From G963708325 sp963708325 (lineage in GTDB: Bacteria; Actinomycetota; Thermoleophilia; Solirubrobacterales; 70-9), in contig OY970203.1 in assembly GCA_963708325.1 (NCBI GenBank), forward strand, positions 2,790,001-2,854,000: 64,000 bases of DNA. The letters are read 5' to 3'. The position numbers were made by a program, and so were the translations under genes. This document shows positions 57,344 to 64,000 of this stretch, piece by piece. Below the pieces are notes generated by a model that had not been told where the DNA came from, made no database searches, and worked only from the letters and a program-made list of their open reading frames with translations. Every line of letters begins with the position of its first letter. The stretch's first letter is position 1.

Positions 57344-58108
57344 CTAGCCCCGTCGCAGCCGGGCGACGCGCTCCTCGAGGGCGCGCATCCTGCTCATGAT
57401 CTCGCCCATCTCGCGCAGGCAGGTCTCGATCTCGGTCTCCTCCTCGGGCTGCGGCGCCCGCCCTCCCCTTGCGAGCTGGGGACCGAGGAAGCGGGTGGCG
57501 ACGGCACCCGTGAGCAGGGCCACGAAGGCCAGGCCGATCAGCACGACGACGATCGCGATCACGCGGCTGCCCACCTGCTCCGGGTAGATGTTGGAGCCCA
57601 GGGTCGTCATCGTCGTCACGGCCCAGTAGATCCCGTCCCAGGTGCTGAGGTGCTGGTCGCGCTCGATCGCCGCGAAGGCGGCGCCGCCGATCAGGGCGCT
57701 GAGGGCGGCGAGCAGCGCCGCGTAGCCCAGCCCCTCCAGGGAGAACAGCCGCCGCGAGGCGCCCGGTATCCGCAGCAGGCGGACGAGCCGAAACAGGCGG
57801 AACACGCGCAGGCTCTGCAGGAACGGCGGCAGGATCGGCGGCGACAGCACGACGACGACCACGTCGAGCGGGTGGTGTCGCAGCCAGAGGCGGCGGTTGG
57901 GGACGATCGCGAGCATCGTCACCAGCTCGACCGCGAACGCCACCCAGATCGCCCAGTTGAGCACCGCGGCGATCGAGTGCAGCGGCCCCTCGACGTCGCT
58001 CTCCTGGATCACCACGACGGGCACGACCAGCAGGGCCGCCAGCAGGATCGGCCACTGGAAGGCGCGCTCGACCCGGCGGCTGCGCTCGTCCATGCCGCGT
58101 TCGTCCAT
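57344..58108 (-). CDS. Voltage-gated-like ion channel with non-canonical filter
   Basis: 254 aa counted from the ATG at 58108 (a second ATG five codons later is possible). Six membrane segments are predicted. An S4-like helix has Arg every third residue (LRVFRLFRLVRLLRI, about 100-114). The pore loop reads WAVTTMTTLGSNIYP, where the potassium filter TVGYGD is replaced by TLGSN (169-173). A C-terminal coiled coil (about 225-250) may tetramerise it. Ion selectivity is uncertain. It converges on glnA. Confidence 0.82.
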   Translation of the reverse strand: MDERGMDERSRRVERAFQWPILLAALLVVPVVVIQESDVEGPLHSIAAVLNWAIWVAFAVELVTMLAIVPNRRLWLRHHPLDVVVVVLSPPILPPFLQSLRVFRLFRLVRLLRIPGASRRLFSLEGLGYAALLAALSALIGGAAFAAIERDQHLSTWDGIYWAVTTMTTLGSNIYPEQVGSRVIAIVVVLIGLAFVALLTGAVATRFLGPQLARGGRAPQPEEETEIETCLREMGEIMSRMRALEERVARLRRG

Positions 58109-58170
58109 CCTCACTGATTCGACGGCGGCCGCCGCCCGCCTACCGGACCCGGCCAAGCGGGCGCGGCGGC

Positions 58171-58176
58171 CATACT
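58171..58176 (+). promoter_or_regulatory. -10-like element of nadE
   Basis: CATACT ends 6 nt before the nadE ATG. Confidence 0.4.
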
Positions 58177-58182
58177 TCCGCC

Positions 58183-59928
58183 ATGGCCGATCAGACGATT
58201 CGCATCGCCCTCGCGCAGGTCGACACCACGGTGGGCGACATCGACGGCAACGCCCGCCGCGCCCGCGAGTGGATCGCGCGGGCCCGCGCGGCTGCCGCGG
58301 ACCTGGTCGTGCTGCCGGAGCTTGCGATCTGCGGCTACCCGCCGGAGGACCTGTTGCTCAAGCGCCACTTCATCGCGGCGAACCGAGCCGCCCTGGACTC
58401 GCTGGCGCCGGCTTCGATCGGGATAGCCGCCCTGGTCGGGTTTGCCGATGGCGTCGACCCCATCCGCAACTCGCTGGCCGTGCTCGCCGAGGGACAGCTG
58501 CAGGGCGTCTACCACAAGACGAGGCTGCCGAACTACGGCGTCTTCGACGAGCAGCGCTACTTCGAGCCGGGGGACCAGCCGGCGCTGATCGAGCTCGGCG
58601 GGGTGCTCGTCGGCCTGACGATCTGCGAGGACGTCTGGTTCCCCGGTCCGCCTGCCAGCCTCGAGGCGGCCGCGGGGGCGCGGCTGATCGTCAACGCCTC
58701 CGCCTCTCCCTACCATCGCGACAAGGGCGCCTTTCGCGAGGAGCTGCTGGCCGAGCGCGCCCGCGAGTGCGGCGCCGCATTCGCGCTGTGCAACGCCGTC
58801 GGCGGCCAGGACGAGCTCGTCTTCGACGGCCACAGCGTGGTCGTCGACAGCGGCGGCGCCACGGTCGCCCGCGCAGCGCAGTTCAGCGAGGAGCTGCTCG
58901 TCTGCGACCTGCCGCTGCAGGGCCGGGAAGCCGCGGCCGAAGGCGGCGACGCCCCCGTCCTCGCCCGGGTGGCAAGCGCCCGCCGGGACGGGTCGGCCGC
59001 CCCGGAGGCGCTGGCGCAGCCGATGGGCGGCGAGGAGGAGATCTACGCCGCTCTCTGCCTTGGCCTGCGCGACTACGTGGAGAAGAACGAGTTCGAGCGC
59101 GTCCTGGTCGCGGTCTCGGGCGGCATCGACTCGGCCCTGGTGGCGCTCGTCGCCGCCGACGCGCTCGGCCCCGAGCGACTGAGCTGCGTCGTCATGCCCT
59201 CCCCGCACTCCAGCGCCGCCACCCAGGCAGACGCGCGGCGGATCGCCGAGAACCTCGGCGCCGATCTCGTCGAGATCGAGATCGGCGACGTGATGGAGGC
59301 CTACGACGAGGCGCTGGCCGCGGTGCTGTCGGCGGAGGAGCCGCGCCCACACGAGACGGACTCGGCGGTGGCCACCGCCGTGCACGGGACCGCCCCCGGG
59401 CTGGTCGAGGAGAACATCCAGGCGCGGATCCGGGGGAATCTGGTGATGGCGCTGTCGAACCGCCACGGCTGGCTTGTCCTCACGACCGGGAACAAGAGCG
59501 AGCTTTCGGTCGGCTACACGACCCTCTACGGGGACCTCGCAGGCGGCTTCGCGGTGATCAAGGACGTGCCCAAGACGCTCGTCTACCGGCTGGTGCGCCA
59601 CCGCTGCGAACGGCCGGGCGCAGAGCTGGTGCCGGCGTCGGTGCTGGAGCGTCCCCCGTCGGCGGAGCTGCGCCCCGGCCAGCGCGACGAGGACTCCCTG
59701 CCGCCCTACGAGATCCTCGACCGGGTGCTGGAGGCCTACGTGGAGCGGGACCTCGGTCGCGACGAGATCGTCGCCACCGGCCTGCCGGCCGAGCTGGTCG
59801 AGGAGGTGGTCCGCAAGGTGGACGCCGCCGAGTACAAGCGCCGCCAGGCGCCGCCGGGGATCAAGATCACGCCGAAAGCGTTCGGCCGCGACCGCAGGAT
59901 GCCGATCACGAACCGCTTTCGGGGATAG
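58183..59928 (+). CDS. nadE: Glutamine-dependent NAD+ synthetase
   Basis: 581 aa. The N-terminal nitrilase-fold glutaminase has the triad E46 (VVLPELAICGY), K112 (YHKTRLPNYG) and C148 (GLTICEDVWF). The C-terminal synthetase has the PP-loop VAVSGGIDSALVAL and the Mg-binding TTGNKSELSVGYTTLYGD. It amidates deamido-NAD in the last step of NAD synthesis. The 3' end overlaps the convergent thioesterase gene by 23 bp. Confidence 0.96.
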   Translation: MADQTIRIALAQVDTTVGDIDGNARRAREWIARARAAAADLVVLPELAICGYPPEDLLLKRHFIAANRAALDSLAPASIGIAALVGFADGVDPIRNSLAVLAEGQLQGVYHKTRLPNYGVFDEQRYFEPGDQPALIELGGVLVGLTICEDVWFPGPPASLEAAAGARLIVNASASPYHRDKGAFREELLAERARECGAAFALCNAVGGQDELVFDGHSVVVDSGGATVARAAQFSEELLVCDLPLQGREAAAEGGDAPVLARVASARRDGSAAPEALAQPMGGEEEIYAALCLGLRDYVEKNEFERVLVAVSGGIDSALVALVAADALGPERLSCVVMPSPHSSAATQADARRIAENLGADLVEIEIGDVMEAYDEALAAVLSAEEPRPHETDSAVATAVHGTAPGLVEENIQARIRGNLVMALSNRHGWLVLTTGNKSELSVGYTTLYGDLAGGFAVIKDVPKTLVYRLVRHRCERPGAELVPASVLERPPSAELRPGQRDEDSLPPYEILDRVLEAYVERDLGRDEIVATGLPAELVEEVVRKVDAAEYKRRQAPPGIKITPKAFGRDRRMPITNRFRG

Positions 59929-60316
59929 ATCTGGGCCGGACCGCGGTCGTCACCGTGACCAGGGCGCAGAGACGGCCCTCGTCGTCGGAGACCTCGACCT
60001 CCCATAGCCAGGTCGTGCGGCCGCGGTGGCGCGCACGCGCCTCCGCGTTCACGTGGCCGGCGGTGATCGGTCGCAGAAAGCTGGCGTGGTTGGACTGGCC
60101 CATCGCGACCATCCCGTCAGCGGCGACGGCAAGCGCCGTGGCGCGGGAGCACACGCTCTCGGCGAGCGTCGAGATCACGCCGCCGTGGACGAGGCCCAGC
60201 GGCTGGGTGACCCTCTCGCTCACGGCGACCCGGGCCCGGGCCCCGTCGGGATCGTCCGAGATCCACTCCGTGCCGATGTGGCGGTCGAACGGCGAGTCGA
60301 GGTCGGCGGGCGGCAC
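59906..60316 (-). CDS. PaaI-like hotdog thioesterase
   Basis: 136-aa acyl-CoA thioesterase of the hotdog fold. The catalytic segment GLVHGGVISTLAESVC and the ASFLRPITAGHVNAEARARHRG strand pair are typical. GTG start with TAGCCT exactly 6 nt upstream. The physiological substrate is unknown. The 71 bp to the MMPL gene show no further feature. Confidence 0.87.
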   Translation of the reverse strand: MPPADLDSPFDRHIGTEWISDDPDGARARVAVSERVTQPLGLVHGGVISTLAESVCSRATALAVAADGMVAMGQSNHASFLRPITAGHVNAEARARHRGRTTWLWEVEVSDDEGRLCALVTVTTAVRPRSIPESGS

Positions 60317-60322
60317 CGGCGC

Positions 60323-60328
60323 AGGCTA
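60323..60328 (-). promoter_or_regulatory. -10-like element of the thioesterase gene
   Basis: TAGCCT on the minus strand ends 6 nt before the GTG. Confidence 0.45.
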
Positions 60329-60387
60329 GATGATTGATTCCGCGGCCGCGTGTTCTTGGGGGCGGGCGGGTCAGTGCGATCTGTCGT

Positions 60388-62397
60388 CTAGCGCTCGATC
60401 AGGGCGGCGACCGCGGGCGCCGCCAGCAGGCGCACGAGCGCTAGGTCGAGCAGCGTGCCGGCCGCGACGGCGAGGCCGAATTCCTTGGCGGGCAGGATCA
60501 GCGAGCCCGCGAGCACGGCGGCCGCGGCGGCGACGATCGCCGCGGCAACAGCCTGCCCGGGCAGCGTCAGCGCCACGGCGCGGGCCGTCATGCGCTCGCG
60601 CGCGGAGCCGAGGCGCCGCTCGTGCCACAGCGCCGCCGCGAGTGCCGTCGAGCGCTGCGCGGAGATTGCGGCGATCGCGAGCAGCGCGGCCACGGCGGCG
60701 GTCAGGTGCGGCGCGCCTGCGGGCGTGTAGCCGAGCAGCGCGTCGAGGCGGCCGTCGCCGAACACGAGCACGAGCAGTCCCGCGGCGGCGGCGGCCGGCA
60801 GAAGCGCGAGGAGCGACGTCACGGCGGAGCGGACCGGGTTGCCCCGTCCTGCCAGCGCGGTCGCACCGAACAGGATCGCGAAGGCGAGCGCGGCCACGAG
60901 CGGAAGCCTGGTGACGGCCCGCTCGCGCGCATCGAGGGCCACCGCGCTCTCGCCGCCCACCTCCGGCGCGAGCGGCCGCGCCGTGGCGCGCACGGAGCGC
61001 ACGACATCCTGGGCGGCGACCGAGCCGGGCCGGGGGCGGGCGTGGACCTCGATCAGCGACGGCCCGCCGGCGGGCCGCACGCGCGCCGAGACGACGCCCG
61101 GCACCCGTCCCACCCGGCGGGCATAGGCCACCAGGCGCTCCGTCGGTTGCGGGGCACCGGTGACGAGCAGGGGCGACGCGCCGCCGGGCCCGAGGACGGC
61201 GGCCAGGCGCGCGTCCGCGCGGCGCGCCTCGGCGCCCTGCGGAAGCTCGCGCGGGGCGAGCGACACCGAGTCGAATCGCAGCGCCGGCACGGTCGCCGCG
61301 AGGAGCGCCACCAGGGCGATTCCGCCGAGCGCCGCCGCCAGCGGGCGACGGGAGCCGACCAGGCCCGCGAGCCGATAGAGGCGGCCGCCCCGGCCGAATG
61401 CGGACGGCGGCGGGCGGCCACGCAGGGCGTGACCGGCGAGCGCAAGCGCGGCAGGGGTCGCCACCAGCGCGGCGAGCCCGGCGAGGAGCGCGGCGACCGC
61501 TCCCGACAGCGCCATCGAATGGGCGTAGCCCAGCGGCAGCAGCCAGCCGAGCGCCGAGACCGCCGCGGCGGCGCAGGCGGCGAGCGCGACAGACGGCGCT
61601 GCCAGCTCGGCGGCGTGACCCAGGGCGCTCTCGCCGCGTCCGAACGCCCATGCCTCGTCGCGGTAGCGGCTGGCGATCGACAGCGACGCGTCGAGTCCGA
61701 CCGCCAGCCCGATCGCCGCGCCCGGGGCGGCGCCGAGCACCGAGGTCTCCGCCACCCCCGAGGCGAGACGAAGTGAGGCGGCCGCGGCGAGGACCCCCAC
61801 CGCGCCGGCGAGGACGGGCGCGACGGCGACGCGCAGGCCGAGGGCGCCGACGAGCAAGAGAAGCGTGAGCGGGAGCACCAGCAGCTCGAGCCGGCCGAGC
61901 TCGTGGCGGATCCGCTGACGGGCCGTGCGCAGGACCTCGACGCGGCCGCCGTACAGGACGCGCAGCGGGCCCGGGTCGAGGTTGGCCTGGATCCGGCCGG
62001 CGGCGCGCTCGCGCGCGGCGGCGTCCCCGCGAAGGAAGACCTCCAGCGCCGTCGTGTGCCCGTCGCGCCCGACCGGGCCCCGCCGCACGACGGCCACGGC
62101 CGGGTCGGTGCGCAGCTGGGTGGCGATCGTGCGCAGGGCCACCCCGTAGACGGCGGAGCGCGCCGAGACGCGGCCGCGTGTGACCAGCAGGAGGTCAGCC
62201 TCCGCGTCGTGCCCCAGGGCCGTGCGCAGGCGCGCGGCGGCGGCGGCGCTCTGCGACCCGGAGGGCGTCAGGCCCGAGACCCCGAGTCTCTCGCCGGCTC
62301 CCGATGCGATCACGGCCAGCACCACGGCGGCAAGCGCGACCGCGGCGAGAGCGGCGCGCGGCCGCCCGGCGGCCGCGGCGCTGAGGCGCGCGGACAT
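60388..62397 (-). CDS. MMPL/RND family transporter
   Basis: 669 aa with about 11-12 membrane helices in the MMPL layout: one N-terminal helix (about 15-32), a periplasmic domain (about 40-165), a helix bundle (about 170-330), a second periplasmic domain and a second bundle. The GLAVGLDASLSIASRYRDE segment corresponds to the GxxxDY proton-relay motif of the family, with DASL in place of DY. Members export lipids or hydrophobic compounds. ATG with TATCGT 6 nt upstream. Confidence 0.87.
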   Translation of the reverse strand: MSARLSAAAAGRPRAALAAVALAAVVLAVIASGAGERLGVSGLTPSGSQSAAAAARLRTALGHDAEADLLLVTRGRVSARSAVYGVALRTIATQLRTDPAVAVVRRGPVGRDGHTTALEVFLRGDAAARERAAGRIQANLDPGPLRVLYGGRVEVLRTARQRIRHELGRLELLVLPLTLLLLVGALGLRVAVAPVLAGAVGVLAAAASLRLASGVAETSVLGAAPGAAIGLAVGLDASLSIASRYRDEAWAFGRGESALGHAAELAAPSVALAACAAAAVSALGWLLPLGYAHSMALSGAVAALLAGLAALVATPAALALAGHALRGRPPPSAFGRGGRLYRLAGLVGSRRPLAAALGGIALVALLAATVPALRFDSVSLAPRELPQGAEARRADARLAAVLGPGGASPLLVTGAPQPTERLVAYARRVGRVPGVVSARVRPAGGPSLIEVHARPRPGSVAAQDVVRSVRATARPLAPEVGGESAVALDARERAVTRLPLVAALAFAILFGATALAGRGNPVRSAVTSLLALLPAAAAAGLLVLVFGDGRLDALLGYTPAGAPHLTAAVAALLAIAAISAQRSTALAAALWHERRLGSARERMTARAVALTLPGQAVAAAIVAAAAAVLAGSLILPAKEFGLAVAAGTLLDLALVRLLAAPAVAALIER

Positions 62398-62403
62398 GCG
62401 ATC

Positions 62404-62409
62404 ACGATA
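62404..62409 (-). promoter_or_regulatory. -10-like element of the MMPL gene
   Basis: TATCGT on the minus strand ends 6 nt before the ATG. Confidence 0.45.
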
Positions 62410-62421
62410 GACGGCCGTCTG

Positions 62422-62427
62422 TAGTGT
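62422..62427 (+). promoter_or_regulatory. -10-like element of the HTH/RskA-like gene
   Basis: TAGTGT ends 9 nt before the ATG. Confidence 0.35.
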
Positions 62428-62436
62428 TTCCGCGCG

Positions 62437-63477
62437 ATGGCGCTCAAACAGGATCAGCGGGCGATGCTCCAGCTGCTGCTGGAGCGCGGCCAGAGCTACG
62501 AGGATCTCGCCGGCCTGCTCGACACGAGCAGCGACGAGGTCCGCAGGCGCGCCCGGGCAGCGCTGAGCGAGCTCGGGGGAGGCGACGACCCCGACGCCGA
62601 CGTCGCCCTCACCGACTACCTGCTCGGGCAGGCCGACCCGATCGGCCGCGCCGATGTGGTCCGCCACCTCAAGCAGGACTCCGACGCCCGCGGCCGCGCC
62701 GAGGAGCTGGCGGCGAAGCTCGCGGTGATCGCTCCCGACGCGGAGCTGCCGCAGATCCCGGCGGCGCCTGGACGCCGCGCCGCGCGCCGGCCAGTGGAGG
62801 AAACGGAGGCCGCCACGGGCGCCGGACCGCAGCGGGCGGCGCTCGGGCGCTCCCTGCAGTCGCTTTCGGCGCGCCAGAAGCAGCTGCTCGTCGCGCTCGC
62901 CGCCGGCGCCCTCCTGGTGATCGCGATCGTCCTCGTGGCGACCGGGGCGTTCGGCGGCGGTGGCGGAGGCGAGAGCGCGAGCACCCAGACCACGGCGGCC
63001 AACGAGGAGATCGTGCGGGTGCCGATGCAGGCGACGGGTGGCGGCAAGGCCCAGGGCCAGATCGTCTTCGCGCGCGTCTCCGATCAGCCGGTGATGCAGG
63101 TCAACGCCACCGGGCTCGATCAGGCCCGTCCGGGGCAGGTCTACGTGCTCTGGCTGTACAACAGCCGCAGCCAGGCCTTCCCGCTCGGGATCCTGCCCGC
63201 GCGGAACGGGGTGGCGAACGCCCAGCTGCCGCTTCCGGCCGCGCTGGTCCAGGTCCTCCCCGCATTCCGCTTCTTCGACATCTCGCTGTCCAAGGCGACG
63301 TCCGTGAACGCGAAGCTGCAACAGGCGCGCAAGTCGAACGCCAATGCGATCCCCGGATACTCGGGGCGCAGCGTCCTGCGCGGCGAGATCCCGCGCGGGA
63401 CGACGGGCACCGCCACCCAGCCCGGGGCGACCGGGGCGACCGGAGCGACCGGAGCGACCGCCCAGCCCGGCCAGTAG
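62437..63477 (+). CDS. HTH membrane protein with RskA-like extracytoplasmic domain
   Basis: 346 aa. The N-terminal 60 residues form a helical HTH-like domain (LLLERGQSYEDLAGLLDTSS). An acidic linker and one membrane helix (about 150-168) lead to an outside domain with GQVYVLWLYNSRSQAFPLG, close to the C-terminal domain of RskA-type anti-sigma factors. A collagen-like Gly-Ala-Thr tail follows. It could couple an outside signal to transcription; no cognate sigma gene is adjacent. It diverges from the MMPL gene, 39 bp apart. Confidence 0.7.
   Translation: MALKQDQRAMLQLLLERGQSYEDLAGLLDTSSDEVRRRARAALSELGGGDDPDADVALTDYLLGQADPIGRADVVRHLKQDSDARGRAEELAAKLAVIAPDAELPQIPAAPGRRAARRPVEETEAATGAGPQRAALGRSLQSLSARQKQLLVALAAGALLVIAIVLVATGAFGGGGGGESASTQTTAANEEIVRVPMQATGGGKAQGQIVFARVSDQPVMQVNATGLDQARPGQVYVLWLYNSRSQAFPLGILPARNGVANAQLPLPAALVQVLPAFRFFDISLSKATSVNAKLQQARKSNANAIPGYSGRSVLRGEIPRGTTGTATQPGATGATGATGATAQPGQ
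63424..63459 (+). repeat. Four tandem 9-bp repeats encoding Gly-Ala-Thr
   Basis: Units of GGGGCGACC or GGAGCGACC give GATGATGATGAT near the protein C-terminus; copy number could vary by slippage. Confidence 0.75.
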
Positions 63478-63492
63478 CGGGCCGCGGCTCGC

Positions 63493-64000
63493 CTACGGCG
63501 GCAGCAGCTTGCCGGGGTTCATCACTCCGGCCGGGTCGAGGCGCTGCTTGGCGGCGGCGATCACGTCCAGCCCGAGCCGGCCGATCTCGGCCTCCATGTA
63601 GGGGGCGTGGTCGCGCCCGACCGCGTGGTGATGCGTGATCGTGCCCTCTGCTGCGACGATCGCCTCGCAGGCCGCCGTCTTCACGGCGCGCCACTGGGCG
63701 ATCTCCTCCCCGGGCCGCCGTCGCGCCATGAACGTGAAGTAGAGCGACGCGCCGGCCGCGTAGGCGTGGGAGAGGTGGCACATCACGATTCCCGGTGTTC
63801 CCTGGGCCCGGAGCGCCGCCGCGATCGCCTCCCGCACCGCGGCGTACAGCTCGCCGAGCCGCGACCAGGTGTGCGCCGTCTCCAGGGTCTCGACGAGCAC
63901 GCCGGCGTCGAGCAGCTCGTCGCGCAGGTAGGGACCGTCGTAGCGGCCGCGATCCCAGGAGCGCCCGGCTCGCGTGCCGAGGGCGACGGCGCCACCGGTG
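63493..64000 (-). CDS. FAD-linked oxidase, C-terminal part
   Basis: Only the C-terminal about 168 codons are in the window; the reading frame stays open to the right edge. TITHHHAVGRDHAPYME and the closing AAKQRLDPAGVMNPGKLLP are typical of the GlcD/VAO-type FAD oxidases, and the HHH segment recalls alkyldihydroxyacetonephosphate synthase-like members. The FAD-binding PCMH domain should lie beyond 64000. Substrate unknown. Confidence 0.88.
   Translation of the reverse strand, partial: TGGAVALGTRAGRSWDRGRYDGPYLRDELLDAGVLVETLETAHTWSRLGELYAAVREAIAAALRAQGTPGIVMCHLSHAYAAGASLYFTFMARRRPGEEIAQWRAVKTAACEAIVAAEGTITHHHAVGRDHAPYMEAEIGRLGLDVIAAAKQRLDPAGVMNPGKLLPP

Overview
The window is about 64 kb of very GC-rich, densely packed DNA from an actinobacterium. 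The order pnp, M16 peptidase, dapB, dapA, rnj, ftsK, rodZ-like, cinA, thpR, recA, recX, rny, miaB, miaA, dapF, hflX is the housekeeping backbone known from Actinobacteria. RNase Y, DapL-type lysine/DAP synthesis and MurT/GatD fit a deep-branching lineage such as Thermoleophilia (Solirubrobacterales-like). That placement is inferred from gene content, not computed.

Region 1 (1-6.2 kb): RNA decay (PNPase, RNase J) interleaved with DapB/DapA. Region 2 (6.2-25.1 kb): a two-component system, FtsK, a RodZ-like protein, CinA, a frameshifted epoxide hydrolase, RNA ligase/phosphodiesterase ThpR, RecA/RecX, RNase Y, a cupredoxin, a PQQ sugar dehydrogenase, a decayed patch (tRNA 3'-half-like sequence plus a broken fibre/C1q-like gene), tRNA modification (MiaB, MiaA), and DapF with a DapL-type aminotransferase. 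DapA, DapB, DapL and DapF would give the short aminotransferase route to diaminopimelate, but this DapF has serine where both catalytic cysteines belong.

Region 3 (25.1-37.7 kb): RtcB/archease RNA repair behind an epimerase, a GH114-like secreted enzyme, HflX, a repetitive secreted beta-helix protein, dUTPase, and a minus-strand operon for lipid II amidation (MurT, GatD) with a methyltransferase and a lipid kinase. Region 4 (37.7-48.2 kb): cyclophilin, peroxiredoxin, HAD and alpha/beta hydrolases, a truncated NYN gene, PRC-barrel and haem-binding proteins. It also holds a general-stress locus (SigB/SigF-type sigma, RsbW-like kinase, STAS antagonist, CsbD), in which three genes carry GTTT-N15-GGGTA promoters (hexamers 13 nt apart), and a fourth site is a near match. 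DUF72, CcdA and DNA polymerase IV follow.

Region 5 (48.2-64 kb): an internally duplicated membrane protein, a wax ester/DGAT acyltransferase, and a nitrogen operon amt-glnB-unknown-flotillin-glnA. In this operon both PII and glutamine synthetase lack the tyrosine used for covalent regulation. An ion channel with a non-canonical filter, NadE, a thioesterase, an MMPL transporter, an HTH/anti-sigma-like membrane protein and the C-terminus of an FAD oxidase complete the window.

A window-wide signal stands out. About 24 genes have a -10-like hexamer (usually TANNNT) ending 6 to 10 nt before an ATG or GTG and no Shine-Dalgarno. This is the layout of leaderless mRNAs. Genes with a GGAGG site have it instead of, or in addition to, such a close hexamer.
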